Notes: generated by a model not told the origin, from the letters alone. DNA of 47,940 bases from Clostridiales bacterium (GCA_015055665.1 SVHX01000011.1:1-47940), one strand, 5' to 3'. Positions 1-7,952 are shown, numbered from the stretch's first letter. Numbers and translations are program-made.

Positions 1-85
1 TAAATTGCCTATTACAATAGTGAAATTGTCGTCAGTTCAATTCAAATATTGCTTCGCACTGCTTGCTTGAACTTCCTATATTATA
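1..85 (-). repeat. Cloverleaf repeat, copy 1 (partial)
   Basis: This is the 3'-truncated first copy of a ~136-bp dispersed repeat, cut by the window edge and diverged before position 11. The hairpin part is intact: AGTTCAA and TTGAACT arms flank the conserved loop containing TGCTTCGCACTGCTT. It is in direct tandem with the next copy. Read on the minus strand, the unit runs AGGAAGTTCAAG..., hairpin, linker, cloverleaf, AT-rich end. Confidence 0.85.
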
Positions 86-222
86 CATTATGTGTCATTG
101 CTAACGCAATTCGGCAATTAACATTGCTTTTGGCTGACAAATCAGCCGACACAATAGTGAAATAGTTATCAGTTCAATTCAAATATTGCTTCGCACTGCT
201 TGCTTGAACTTCCTATATTATA
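86..222 (-). repeat. Cloverleaf repeat, copy 2
   Basis: Complete unit in minus orientation. It has the outer GTGTC/GACAC stem enclosing three short hairpins (ATTGC/GCAAT, GGCAAT/ATTGCC with one mismatch-type change in the spacer, GGCTGA/TCAGCC), then a linker, then the AGTTCAA/TTGAACT hairpin. The end of the unit lies about 24 bp before the start codon of the Mrr-like gene, so the repeat forms that gene's upstream region. Confidence 0.9.
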
Positions 223-245
223 AATATACAACCGGGGAATAAATT

Positions 246-782
246 ATGGGAAATTTTGTAGTTTTTTGTTTTATTTTTGTAATTATTTGTGTAGTTGGAT
301 TTTTCGCCATCAGATTTGGTTATCTGCAACTACGCAATTTTTTTATTAACAAATACTTAAGTGGTATCACAATAGATAATATCGACTCGTTGGATGGTAG
401 AGATTTTGAGCAATTCTTATACTATCTACTCTCTAGCTACGGATTCAAAGCAACGATTACTCCATCATCTCACGATTACGGTGCAGACCTATTACTTAAA
501 TATAACGACTTAAGCATAGCTGTTCAATGCAAAAATTATTACAAACACGCAGTAGGTGTATCAGCAATCCAAGAAGCATACAGTGCTAGCAAATATTATA
601 ATACCAATGTTGCAATTGTAATAACAAACTCACACTTTAGTCGTAATGCAGTTAACCTCGCTACAACCACCAACGTAATTCTTTGGGATAGGGATACATT
701 AATACAATTAATGTCAGCACGCAAATCTGAAAAAAATATTCTACTAAACGAAATTGTATATTCATTAAAAACCCAATATTAA
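246..782 (+). CDS. Membrane-anchored Mrr-like restriction endonuclease-fold protein
   Basis: A 178-aa protein with one N-terminal membrane segment (about residues 3-22) followed by a PD-(D/E)XK nuclease-type domain of the Mrr_cat family (about residues 45-160). The expected signature is visible: an acidic helix (E55), then DYGAD with D81, then Q94-C-K96 in the sheet strand, matching the family's G-x-D ... Q-x-K catalytic pattern. Family knowledge says such domains cut DNA, often modified DNA; membrane-anchored stand-alone versions are common and their targets are mostly unknown. The ATG follows a GGGGAA ribosome site. It is a single-gene unit with its own terminator, directly downstream of a repeat array and not next to a methyltransferase, so a classical restriction-modification role is not supported here. 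Confidence 0.75.
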   Translation: MGNFVVFCFIFVIICVVGFFAIRFGYLQLRNFFINKYLSGITIDNIDSLDGRDFEQFLYYLLSSYGFKATITPSSHDYGADLLLKYNDLSIAVQCKNYYKHAVGVSAIQEAYSASKYYNTNVAIVITNSHFSRNAVNLATTTNVILWDRDTLIQLMSARKSEKNILLNEIVYSLKTQY

Positions 783-786
783 TATC

Positions 787-828
787 AAAAAAGAGATATT
801 GCAAACACTTGCCATATCTCTTTTTTTT
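787..828 (+). terminator. Rho-independent terminator of the Mrr-like gene
   Basis: The inverted repeat AAAAGAGATAT / ATATCTCTTTT is followed by a run of eight T. It starts about 5 bp after the stop codon. Confidence 0.85.
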
Positions 829-931
829 CGCAATTACTTAAAAATACAACCCATTACAATTTTATTAATTACTTACACTACATATCGTTATTACGTGCAA
901 TAATACAATCAATAACACAACCATTATTATT

Positions 932-958
932 ACACTATATTAACAATATCTATAGTGT
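932..958 (-). terminator. Weak hairpin downstream of the 172-aa gene
   Basis: ACACTATA and TATAGTGT form an 8-bp inverted repeat about 30 bp beyond the stop of the leftward gene. No clear T tract follows, so terminator function is a guess. Confidence 0.3.
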
Positions 959-986
959 TTGTGTCAAATAATTAACGTATTATGTA

Positions 987-1505
987 TTAAAACTCAAAGT
1001 TTTTGTCAATTTCATTACACGTTTTGTTATCTTTAATAGATTTATTATATGCCTTTTTAATTTCATAACTCATTTTGCTAATCAACGGTTGCAAATCATA
1101 ATAAGATGCAGCTATATCACAAAGCGGACTACGATCCAAAGCATCACACCTCATCATATCATCATGGATAAATAGATACCTTCTTACACCACCAAAGACT
1201 TTGCCTGGTATATTACATCCATGCGTATTTTTGTAAACCATATATTTCAAATCATCATAATGATAATCAGAAAAATCTTCGATACCGTACATTTCCTGCA
1301 AAGCGACTTTTACATAATCTACACCATAACCTCTTAGGTCAACAATTCTCTCTGATGCTATATCTTTGATTTTATTTCCGTCGTTATTAAATACAAATGG
1401 TGCAATAATACCATTGCTATCGTACAGCATATAAATTTTTCCACAACTATACTTAGGTGCATCTTTCTGCATTTTCTTATTCTCTATATATTCTTTAATA
1501 CCCAT
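987..1505 (-). CDS. Hypothetical protein, 172 aa
   Basis: I do not recognise a family. The protein is soluble, charged, and has no signal peptide or membrane segment. The ends are lysine/asparagine-rich and the middle has aromatic and acidic stretches (around residues 75-90 and 110-120). The start is well supported: a GAGGAG ribosome site lies 7 bp before the ATG, and a strong promoter (TTGAAA-17-TATAAT) lies 30-60 bp upstream. It is a leftward monocistron between the nuclease gene and the candidate oriC. Expression therefore looks real, although the function is unknown. Confidence 0.7.
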   Translation of the reverse strand: MGIKEYIENKKMQKDAPKYSCGKIYMLYDSNGIIAPFVFNNDGNKIKDIASERIVDLRGYGVDYVKVALQEMYGIEDFSDYHYDDLKYMVYKNTHGCNIPGKVFGGVRRYLFIHDDMMRCDALDRSPLCDIAASYYDLQPLISKMSYEIKKAYNKSIKDNKTCNEIDKNFEF

Positions 1506-1535
1506 AATTATCTCCTCAATCTAAAACGTAAGAAT

Positions 1536-1564
1536 ATTATAGCATATCAGAAATCAGATTTCAA
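1536..1564 (-). promoter_or_regulatory. Promoter of the 172-aa gene
   Basis: On the minus strand this reads TTGAAA, a 17-bp spacer and TATAAT, with an extended TG motif (TGC) before the -10. Confidence 0.7.
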
Positions 1565-1831
1565 TACCCTTTGGAAATTTTGTATTAGGAAATATAAAAG
1601 TTAAGTTAATCTAATCAAGCTATTATAGCAATAGTTCTTAGTCAATCGTCTATAGCAACAAGATAAATATGTTGCCTCACAATTTAATTACAACTAACCA
1701 AGATAGCAAATTCCACCTTCTGTTATAATAATTAACCGATTGATTAGTTTAATAATCCTATTATATTATTCATGTAAAACATATCCCAGTAGGATTTATG
1801 TTTCATTTTTTTAGTAATATATTTATAATAC
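1565..1831. other. Intergenic stretch, no gene seen
   Basis: No open frame with a ribosome site was found. The only structure is a loose AATCCTA / TAGGATT inverted repeat (about 1754-1797). The stretch separates the 172-aa gene's promoter from the repeat copy at 1832. Confidence 0.6.
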
Positions 1832-1966
1832 AGGAAGTTCAATCAAGCAGTGCGAAGCAATATTTGATTTGAACTGACGACTATTTCACTATTGTGTCGG
1901 CTGATTTATCAGCCAAAGGCAATGTTAATTGCCGAATTGCGTTAGTAATGACACATAATGTATATT
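1832..1966 (+). repeat. Cloverleaf repeat, copy 3
   Basis: Complete unit in plus orientation. Hairpin arms AGTTCAA (1836-1842) and TTGAACT (1869-1875) are extended by a TCAA/TTGA pairing seen only in this copy. The outer cloverleaf stem is GTGTC (1894-1898) / GACAC (1950-1954). The last arm reads ATTGC/GTAAT, which keeps pairing through a G-U wobble. Its AT-rich end runs directly into the A/T tract of the candidate oriC. Confidence 0.9.
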
Positions 1967-2456
1967 ATAATATAATTAATTATATAAATAATTATATATA
2001 ATCTATATATAAAATTTATTATATAATATTATATATTATCGTATCAGATAATTATATGTTTATAATATAATATACTATAGTTATTATATATATAATATGG
2101 CTTAATAAAGCCAATTATTAGTTATCAACATTAAGTTATCCACATATAAAATTACCTATTAAAGCGGATATTTTTGTTATAATTTTAGTTGTGCATAAGG
2201 GTTATGAATTAGTCATATGAATATGTGGACAACTAAGAGCAGGTTTATCTAAAATGCAATATTTACACCCTATAACCACACTCTCCAAAATACCCAAATA
2301 TGAGTAACTTCACCCCCAAAATATGTATATATGAATAACCAGAGGTCAGTTGATAACATAGTTGTCAATATTTGTCGATACTTGTCAATTGCGTTTTTTC
2401 CGCTACATTTCGTGACTCAGATTATTAATAACTACCCCAAAACACACTTATGCACA
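1967..2456. other. oriC: Candidate chromosomal replication origin (oriC)
   Basis: Positions 1960-2098 are almost only A and T, as expected of a DNA-unwinding element. This is followed by clustered DnaA boxes: a perfect TTATCCACA (2136-2144), TTATCAACA (2122-2130, one mismatch), TTATGCACA on the minus strand (2190-2198), TTGTCCACA on the minus strand (2224-2232, one mismatch) and TTATGCACA (2448-2456). A small GGCTT/AAGCC hairpin (2099-2112) sits between tract and boxes. Seen from the minus strand, two adjacent boxes point at the A/T tract, similar to the Bacillus basal unwinding arrangement. Genes to the right, including dnaN and gyrBA, mostly run rightward away from this point. No dnaA gene is present. 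The call rests on box clustering only. Confidence 0.55.
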
Positions 2457-2896
2457 TTTTCATGCCCCTAATAAGCAATAACAATAATCTAATAAATAAA
2501 AAAATAAAAAAATTTGAGTGGGCAACGCTTGTAAAAATTCATTATAAAATAATAACAATGTGAAATGCTTTTAGATTGTTATAGCTAAGAAAAGCAAGTT
2601 ATATTATTAGAACAATGTTAATCGATATTAGTACAGGTATTTACAAGTAATAAATAACAATAAAATCCCTATATTAAGCAATTAATTGATATTAATTTAA
2701 TTGCAATTTTAATATTTAAGATAATACCATTTTGTATACGGTTGTGAGATAATATAACGAGATTAAGCCATATATTAAGTGTTGTGTATTTGTACACGGT
2801 TTTGTGGAAATTTTAAATTGTCTATGATTTAAGAAAAATTATCCTATGCCAGAAATTATAATTGATTATTATTTAATATTTTATCCGTTAAATTAT
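2457..2896. other. Non-coding stretch right of the candidate oriC
   Basis: No open frame with a ribosome site was found. It is AT-rich, and the 13-mer TTTGTAyACGGTT occurs twice, at 2731-2743 and 2789-2801, with unknown meaning. Together with the origin region it makes a 1.4-kb gene-free interval, unusually long for this compact window. Confidence 0.6.
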
Positions 2897-2925
2897 TTGG
2901 CAATACTTATTTATTATGCTAAAAT
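2897..2925 (+). promoter_or_regulatory. Promoter of the M20 gene
   Basis: TTGGCA, a 17-bp spacer, TAAAAT, with an extended TG before the -10. It lies about 50 bp upstream of the start codon. Confidence 0.65.
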
Positions 2926-2973
2926 ATTAAATGTTAATATAGTTTACATTATACGGAAGGAAAATTTAAATTA

Positions 2974-4053
2974 ATGGATAAGTATAGTATTTTAAGAGAT
3001 TTAATTCAATTCAATACAGCGTTTGATGCTCAGAACAAATCTATCATGGAGTATTGTGATGCATATCTTACTAAACTTGGTTTCAAGTGCACATACGTAA
3101 TTGATGATGCTACTCGTAAGCTTTGTCTAGTGGCTAGTGCTGGTACAGATGCTCCGCTAGGATTTGTTTGTCATACAGATACAGTGGTACTTGGTAATAA
3201 CTGGAAAGACTATGATGCTATGGATCTAACAATTGATGGAGATAAACTTGTTGGTCTTGGTATTAGTGATATGAAGGGTGGTATGGCTGCAGTACTATCT
3301 GCTGTTGGCAACTTTGATTGGAAGCTACCTAAGAAGGGGCTTAAGTTATATTTCACTTTCGACGAGGAGAATAACTTTACTGGTATTAAGAACCTTGTTG
3401 AGAAGGAGAAGGAGTTCCCTCAGAATATAATTATACCTACTCCTACTAGTCTATATCCTGTTGTTGCTACCAAAGGTCTTCTTAAGCTTAATGTATTAAT
3501 TACAGGCAAAGAGGCTCACAGTAGTAATCCTACTAAGGGTAGTAATGCTATCGAGCATAGTGTTTCTTTCTTAAGCGAAGTTTATTCATTTAATAATAGA
3601 CTTAAGATAGATTACAAGAATAACGCTTTCGAACTTCCATACACATCATTTAACCTTGGTAAGATTCAAGGTGGTGTTTCGCTTAACAGAGTTCCTGGGG
3701 AGTGTAGTCTATTCCTAGAGTATCGTACTATTAAGCCAGAGCACAATAGACAAATTATTGAGAAGATTAACGAACTAGCCGAGAAATATAATGGCTACGT
3801 TACTATAATTGATGATGTTGCTCCTATGAGTACATTTGCAGAGAACTTTATTACTAGACTAGAAGACTTGACTGGTAATAAGCGTTCTTCGGTTGCAATT
3901 GTTTCAGACGGTAATTACCTAAAAGAGCAATCTGTTGTTCTTCTTGGACCAGGCCCTATTACATCTGGAGAGAAGAACGAATTTATCAGTAAATTTAGCT
4001 ACGAAACTCTTATTGAGTTGTATACTAAATTGCTTAAAGAAACTTGTTTCTAA
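2974..4053 (+). CDS. M20-family metallopeptidase/deacylase-like protein with altered metal ligands
   Basis: A 359-aa protein with full ArgE/DapE/CPG2 (M20) architecture: catalytic domain, inserted dimerisation domain (about 165-275), and C-terminal catalytic part. H67 and D69 (HTD motif), bridging D99 (SDMKGG) and the DEE motif with catalytic base E131 and ligand E132 are present. Two other usual zinc ligands are not. The Glu of the GEPTSL-type motif reads Thr156 (PTPTSL), and the C-terminal GPG...H motif has Glu333 or Gly where His is expected (GPGPITSGEKNEF). In DapE these residues complete one ligand set of each zinc. The enzyme may bind one metal, use another geometry, or be inactive; substrate unknown. 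It has a ribosome site (GGAAGGAAA), its own promoter and terminator, and is the first gene right of the candidate oriC. Confidence 0.8.
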   Translation: MDKYSILRDLIQFNTAFDAQNKSIMEYCDAYLTKLGFKCTYVIDDATRKLCLVASAGTDAPLGFVCHTDTVVLGNNWKDYDAMDLTIDGDKLVGLGISDMKGGMAAVLSAVGNFDWKLPKKGLKLYFTFDEENNFTGIKNLVEKEKEFPQNIIIPTPTSLYPVVATKGLLKLNVLITGKEAHSSNPTKGSNAIEHSVSFLSEVYSFNNRLKIDYKNNAFELPYTSFNLGKIQGGVSLNRVPGECSLFLEYRTIKPEHNRQIIEKINELAEKYNGYVTIIDDVAPMSTFAENFITRLEDLTGNKRSSVAIVSDGNYLKEQSVVLLGPGPITSGEKNEFISKFSYETLIELYTKLLKETCF

Positions 4054-4071
4054 TATTTACCTTAATATGTT

Positions 4072-4101
4072 GGCGAGCATATCTCGCCTTCTTTTTGTTT
4101 T
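4072..4101 (+). terminator. Terminator of the M20 gene
   Basis: GGCGAG / CTCGCC stem with a 5-nt loop followed by TTCTTTTTGTTTT. Confidence 0.85.
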
Positions 4102-4179
4102 GTTGGGATATGCAAGTTATTAATATTTCACTATTACGACTCAAATAATTTAAGATAATCATGTAGATTGATTGTGGAT

Positions 4180-4324
4180 ATATTATACATTATGTGTCAT
4201 TGACTAACGTCAATATTTGTGATTATCATCACAAAGCTAATTCTTAGCTGACACAATAGTGAAATAGTCGTCAGTTTAAATCAAATATTGCTTTGCACTG
4301 CTTGTTTAAACTTCCTATATTATA
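4180..4324 (-). repeat. Cloverleaf repeat, copy 4 (variant arms)
   Basis: Minus orientation, in tandem with copy 5. Outer stem GTGTC (4194-4198) / GACAC (4250-4254) encloses three hairpins whose sequences differ from the standard copies but pair perfectly: ATTGAC/GTCAAT, TTTGTGAT/ATCACAAA and AGCTAA/TTAGCT. The separate hairpin also changed on both sides, to AGTTTAAA/TTTAAACT. The enclosed length stays 61 nt, as in the standard copies. Confidence 0.9.
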
Positions 4325-4459
4325 CATTATGTGTCATTGCTAACGCAATTCGGCAATTAACATTGCCTTTGGCTGATAAATCAGCCGACACAATAGTGAA
4401 ATAGTCGTCAGCTCAATTCAAATATTGCTTCGCACTGCTTGCTTGAGCTTCCTATATTG
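4325..4459 (-). repeat. Cloverleaf repeat, copy 5
   Basis: Standard cloverleaf arms. The separate hairpin has a matched change on both arms (AGCTCAA/TTGAGCT instead of AGTTCAA/TTGAACT). It directly follows copy 4 and ends about 45 bp before the promoter of the phospholipase D-like gene. Apart from the two copies, the 617-bp gap between the flanking genes holds only a terminator and a promoter. Confidence 0.9.
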
Positions 4460-4503
4460 TATTAATTTAATATTATTTAATACAATTTTTGTTCGTAATT
4501 GAT

Positions 4504-4532
4504 TTGTTTTTTGGTATTAATTGTGGTAAAAT
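4504..4532 (+). promoter_or_regulatory. Probable promoter of the phospholipase D-like gene
   Basis: TTGTTT, a 17-bp spacer, TAAAAT. It leaves a leader of about 130 nt before the GTG start, in which I see no clear structure. Confidence 0.45.
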
Positions 4533-4670
4533 AATCTTAAGTAAAATAGGGTATTTATGTTTACTAGCTTTTTTGTTCCATAGAGTAAACATCATTAAAT
4601 ACTTATAAGAAAATCAAATAAATGGCTACAATGCGTGAGTTTATTTGGTAATTCATAAGGAGTTCTACAA

Positions 4671-6188
4671 GTGAAGGGTATACTTAAGTTCTTTAGATCG
4701 GTGTATTTTAAGTTATTTATGTTATTAGCAATTAGTATTGCTATATTCGTTGTTTGTGCAATATTTGATGTATTGTACTTCTATTTCCCTGTGACTGTAC
4801 TTTCGGCACTTATATCTGTCTTCTTCCTAGCTAACCGAAGAGAAAGAGATAGTTACAAGGTAACTGTATTCATAATTATGTTCATGTTCCCATTGCTTGG
4901 TATTGGTTATGGATTCATGGCCAAAGACAAGAAAGGCTCTAATAGAGTTAAGAAGGAAATGTCCGATATTATCTATCGTAACCGCAAGAGTGTATTCTCT
5001 AGTAACGAAACTATGAGCGTGCTAAAAAGCACCAATAGTGAGGTGTTTAAGACTTGTAATTACCTAGTAGATACAACTGGTCTTCCATGCTTTCAGAACG
5101 CAAAATTCAAGTACTTTAGCATGGGCGAAGGGTATTACAAAGAATTATTCGAAGAGTGTAAACACGCCAAATCTCACATATTAGTTGAGAGCTTTAAGAT
5201 TGTTCCTAGTAATCTATGGACAGAGTTCTTTGATATATTGCGTATTAAGGCTAGAGAGGGTGTTCAAGTAAGACTAATATATGATGATGCTACTTGTACC
5301 AAGTTTATATCTTCTGACGACTTTAAGAAGATGCGTAACCACGGAATAGAGACTGTACCTTTCAATAGAGTAGACAAGTCGGTAGATAACTTTACTAATT
5401 GCCGTAATTACAAGCGTATGTGTGTAATAGATAGCAAAATCGGATTCTTTGGCGGGTTTGATCTAAGTGACGAATATATTGCTAGCGAAACAAATCTCGA
5501 GCCAACCAAGGATTGTGGTGTACGTGTAGATGGCGAAGCTGTTAAGAATATGGTTATTATGTTCTTCGAAGATTATCAGTTCGCAACCAAGAAAGTTGTT
5601 AACTTGCAAGAATACTTTGCAGATAACGCAGCTATTAAGTCCAAAGATTGGGTTTTGCCATATTCTACTAACCCAGTATCTCAAGAAAATATTAGCAAGA
5701 ATATATTGCTTAGCATGATTAATAATGCCAAAGAAAGTATTTCGATTACAACATCATACATAGCTCTTGATGACGAGCTAAAAAATGCTTTGATTGTTAA
5801 TGCTAAGTCTGGTGTTAAAGTAAAATTAATTTTCTGTGGTGTTAAGCAAAAGAAACGGATTAAGCACCTAGCTCGTTCGTACTTCTACGATCTTCTTAAA
5901 GACGGAATTGAGGTATACGAGTACAAGGGTGGTAAGATGCAGACTAAGTTAATTATGGTAGATAACGACACAGCGTTAATCTCTACTAATAACCTAGATT
6001 GTCAGAATACACATAAACACTTTAATGCAGGTGTATTCATGTATGGCGAGTCGGTAATACTTATGTTTAACGATATGCGTGAGATTATTAGTAATAGTCA
6101 GCTTATTACTATCAAAGATCTTCAGAAGCGTAAACTTGGCGAGAAGATGAGTGCAACCCTTAGCAAATTCGTTGCATTATTTAAGTAA
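4671..6188 (+). CDS. Cardiolipin synthase/phospholipase D-like protein with degenerate HKD motifs
   Basis: A 505-aa protein with the layout of bacterial cardiolipin synthases: N-terminal membrane segments (about 12-54 and 62-84), then two PLD domains (about 145-300 and 335-485). Cardiolipin synthases transfer a phosphatidyl group between phosphatidylglycerols at the membrane, using one His from each HxKx4D motif. Here motif 1 reads Y247-K-R249...D254 and motif 2 reads Q424-T-K426...D431, so both catalytic His are replaced while the surroundings (IGFFGG, STNNLD) are retained. Catalysis by the normal phospho-His route should be impossible. It may be a regulatory or binding paralogue, or use a different chemistry. 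GTG start with AAGGAG 8 bp upstream; monocistronic with terminator. Family assignment is firm, activity is not. Confidence 0.8.
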   Translation: MKGILKFFRSVYFKLFMLLAISIAIFVVCAIFDVLYFYFPVTVLSALISVFFLANRRERDSYKVTVFIIMFMFPLLGIGYGFMAKDKKGSNRVKKEMSDIIYRNRKSVFSSNETMSVLKSTNSEVFKTCNYLVDTTGLPCFQNAKFKYFSMGEGYYKELFEECKHAKSHILVESFKIVPSNLWTEFFDILRIKAREGVQVRLIYDDATCTKFISSDDFKKMRNHGIETVPFNRVDKSVDNFTNCRNYKRMCVIDSKIGFFGGFDLSDEYIASETNLEPTKDCGVRVDGEAVKNMVIMFFEDYQFATKKVVNLQEYFADNAAIKSKDWVLPYSTNPVSQENISKNILLSMINNAKESISITTSYIALDDELKNALIVNAKSGVKVKLIFCGVKQKKRIKHLARSYFYDLLKDGIEVYEYKGGKMQTKLIMVDNDTALISTNNLDCQNTHKHFNAGVFMYGESVILMFNDMREIISNSQLITIKDLQKRKLGEKMSATLSKFVALFK

Positions 6189-6201
6189 TTTTTTAAAGAT
6201 A

Positions 6202-6242
6202 AATCCTCTAGTTGATTATGATTAGAGGATTGTTTCTTTTTT
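6202..6242 (+). terminator. Terminator of the phospholipase D-like gene
   Basis: AATCCTCT / AGAGGATT stem followed by TGTTTCTTTTTT. Confidence 0.85.
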
Positions 6243-6269
6243 ATAAAAAAGAAAAGATGATAGAATTAT

Positions 6270-6298
6270 TTGATTATTTGCGAGTATTGTGTTAAGAT
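6270..6298 (+). promoter_or_regulatory. Promoter of pyrG
   Basis: TTGATT, a 17-bp spacer, TAAGAT. It lies 42 bp upstream of the start codon. No pyrG attenuator (C-run plus terminator hairpin) is visible in the short leader. Confidence 0.5.
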
Positions 6299-6340
6299 AA
6301 AATTGAGATAATTTAAAAAGTAAGAAAGGTAAGATGAGAA

Positions 6341-7945
6341 ATGAGTAAATATATTTTTGTAACAGGCGGAGTTGTTAGTAGTCTAGGCAAGGGTATTACT
6401 GCTGCATCTATTGGAAGACTGCTTATCGAGAGGGGGTTAAATGTAAATGTCCAGAAGCTCGACCCATACATTAACGTTGATCCTGGCACTATGAATCCTG
6501 CTCAGCATGGTGAGGTATTTGTTACCGAAGATGGTATCGAAACAGATCTTGATATTGGTCACTACGAGAGATTCTTAGACAAGAACTTTGACCATAATTG
6601 CAACTATACCACTGGTAAGATATATAGTAATATAATCGCAAAAGAGCGTAGTGGCGAGTATCTTGGAGCGACTATTCAGGTAGTGCCTCATGTGACTAGC
6701 GAGATTAAGCAAGTTATGCGTGATGCTGGTGGCAAAGACGTTGATGTGGTAATTATCGAAGTTGGCGGAACTGTAGGCGACATGGAAGGCATGGCTTATC
6801 TTGAGGCTATAAGGCAATTTGAGCGAGAGCTTAAGCCTGGCAACTACTGTCATGTACACTGCACATTAGTACCGTACTTGGATGCAGCGGGTGAGGTTAA
6901 GACCAAGCCTACTCAGCATAGTGTCAAAGAGCTAACATCTATTGGGCTTAATCCAGATATTATTGTGTGTCGTACCAATAGAGATGTAGAGCTTACACCT
7001 AATAATCGCAAGAAGATTGCAATGTTCTGTAATCTAGATAGTGGCGAATACGTAGTGCATTGTCCAGATTGCGAAACTATATACGAAGTACCTCTAGTAA
7101 TTAATAAACAAGGTATGGATAGGTTAATATGCAAGATACTTAATCTCGAAACACCAGAGCCTAATCTTACCAAATGGCAAGAAATGGTTGATCTATATCT
7201 TAGTCAATTACCAGTTATTAATATTGCAATAGTTGGCAAGTATACCGAAGTCCCTGATAGCTATATATCTGTAACTGAGGCTATTAAGCACGCAAGTCTT
7301 AATAATAAGTACAGAGCTAAGATTTCTATAATTAGTAGCGAAGACATAGAGATGATGGGAGCTAAGGAAATATTAAAGAACTTTGATGCAGTGGTAGTTC
7401 CGGGTGGGTTTGGTTCACGCGGGATAGAAGGTAAGATACTTACTGCTCAGTATTGTAGAGAGAACAAAGTACCATACCTAGGATTGTGTCTTGGTATGCA
7501 GATAGCTGTAATAGAATTTGCAAGAAATGTGGCTAATATTACAGATGCTCATAGTACAGAGTTTAACGAATCTACTAACAATCCTGTTATTCATATTATG
7601 GATAGTCAGAAAGATGTTGTAGAGAAGGGTGCTACCATGAGATTGGGCAAATACAACTGTCATCTAAGCGATAATAGTATGTCCCGAAGGTTATATGGTA
7701 TGCCAGATATATCCGAGCGTCATAGGCATAGATACGAGTTTAATAACGAATATCGTAATAGACTAGAGAGCTTAGGTCTTGTAATAGCTGGCGAGAACTT
7801 GGAGAATAATCTTGTCGAAGTTATCGAAATAGCTGATCATCCATACTTTATAGCTACACAATATCATCCAGAATTCAAGTCTAGACCTAATAGACCTCAC
7901 CCATTATTCGTAGGACTTATTAGACAAGCTATTGCTAACAAATAA
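6341..7945 (+). CDS. pyrG: CTP synthase
   Basis: A 534-aa CTP synthetase, normal length. It converts UTP, ATP and glutamine to CTP in the cytoplasm. The synthetase domain (1-265) begins with the P-loop-like GGVVSSLGKG (9-18) and carries the GTVGDMEG motif (143-150). The class I glutamine amidotransferase domain (about 290-530) has the nucleophile C383 in GLCLG and the H509/E511 pair in the HPEF motif. All catalytic residues are present. AAGAAAGG precedes the ATG by 11 bp. A separate upstream promoter and downstream terminator make it a single-gene unit. Confidence 0.97.
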   Translation: MSKYIFVTGGVVSSLGKGITAASIGRLLIERGLNVNVQKLDPYINVDPGTMNPAQHGEVFVTEDGIETDLDIGHYERFLDKNFDHNCNYTTGKIYSNIIAKERSGEYLGATIQVVPHVTSEIKQVMRDAGGKDVDVVIIEVGGTVGDMEGMAYLEAIRQFERELKPGNYCHVHCTLVPYLDAAGEVKTKPTQHSVKELTSIGLNPDIIVCRTNRDVELTPNNRKKIAMFCNLDSGEYVVHCPDCETIYEVPLVINKQGMDRLICKILNLETPEPNLTKWQEMVDLYLSQLPVINIAIVGKYTEVPDSYISVTEAIKHASLNNKYRAKISIISSEDIEMMGAKEILKNFDAVVVPGGFGSRGIEGKILTAQYCRENKVPYLGLCLGMQIAVIEFARNVANITDAHSTEFNESTNNPVIHIMDSQKDVVEKGATMRLGKYNCHLSDNSMSRRLYGMPDISERHRHRYEFNNEYRNRLESLGLVIAGENLENNLVEVIEIADHPYFIATQYHPEFKSRPNRPHPLFVGLIRQAIANK

Positions 7946-7952
7946 CAACTTG

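Noticed and set aside
1-222. CRISPR array
   Set aside because: Units are tandem without variable spacers, about 136 bp long, dispersed singly elsewhere, and no cas genes are present.
3935-4123. 62-aa frame overlapping the end of the M20 gene
   Set aside because: It lies in another frame of the M20 gene and runs through its terminator, with no supporting start signal.
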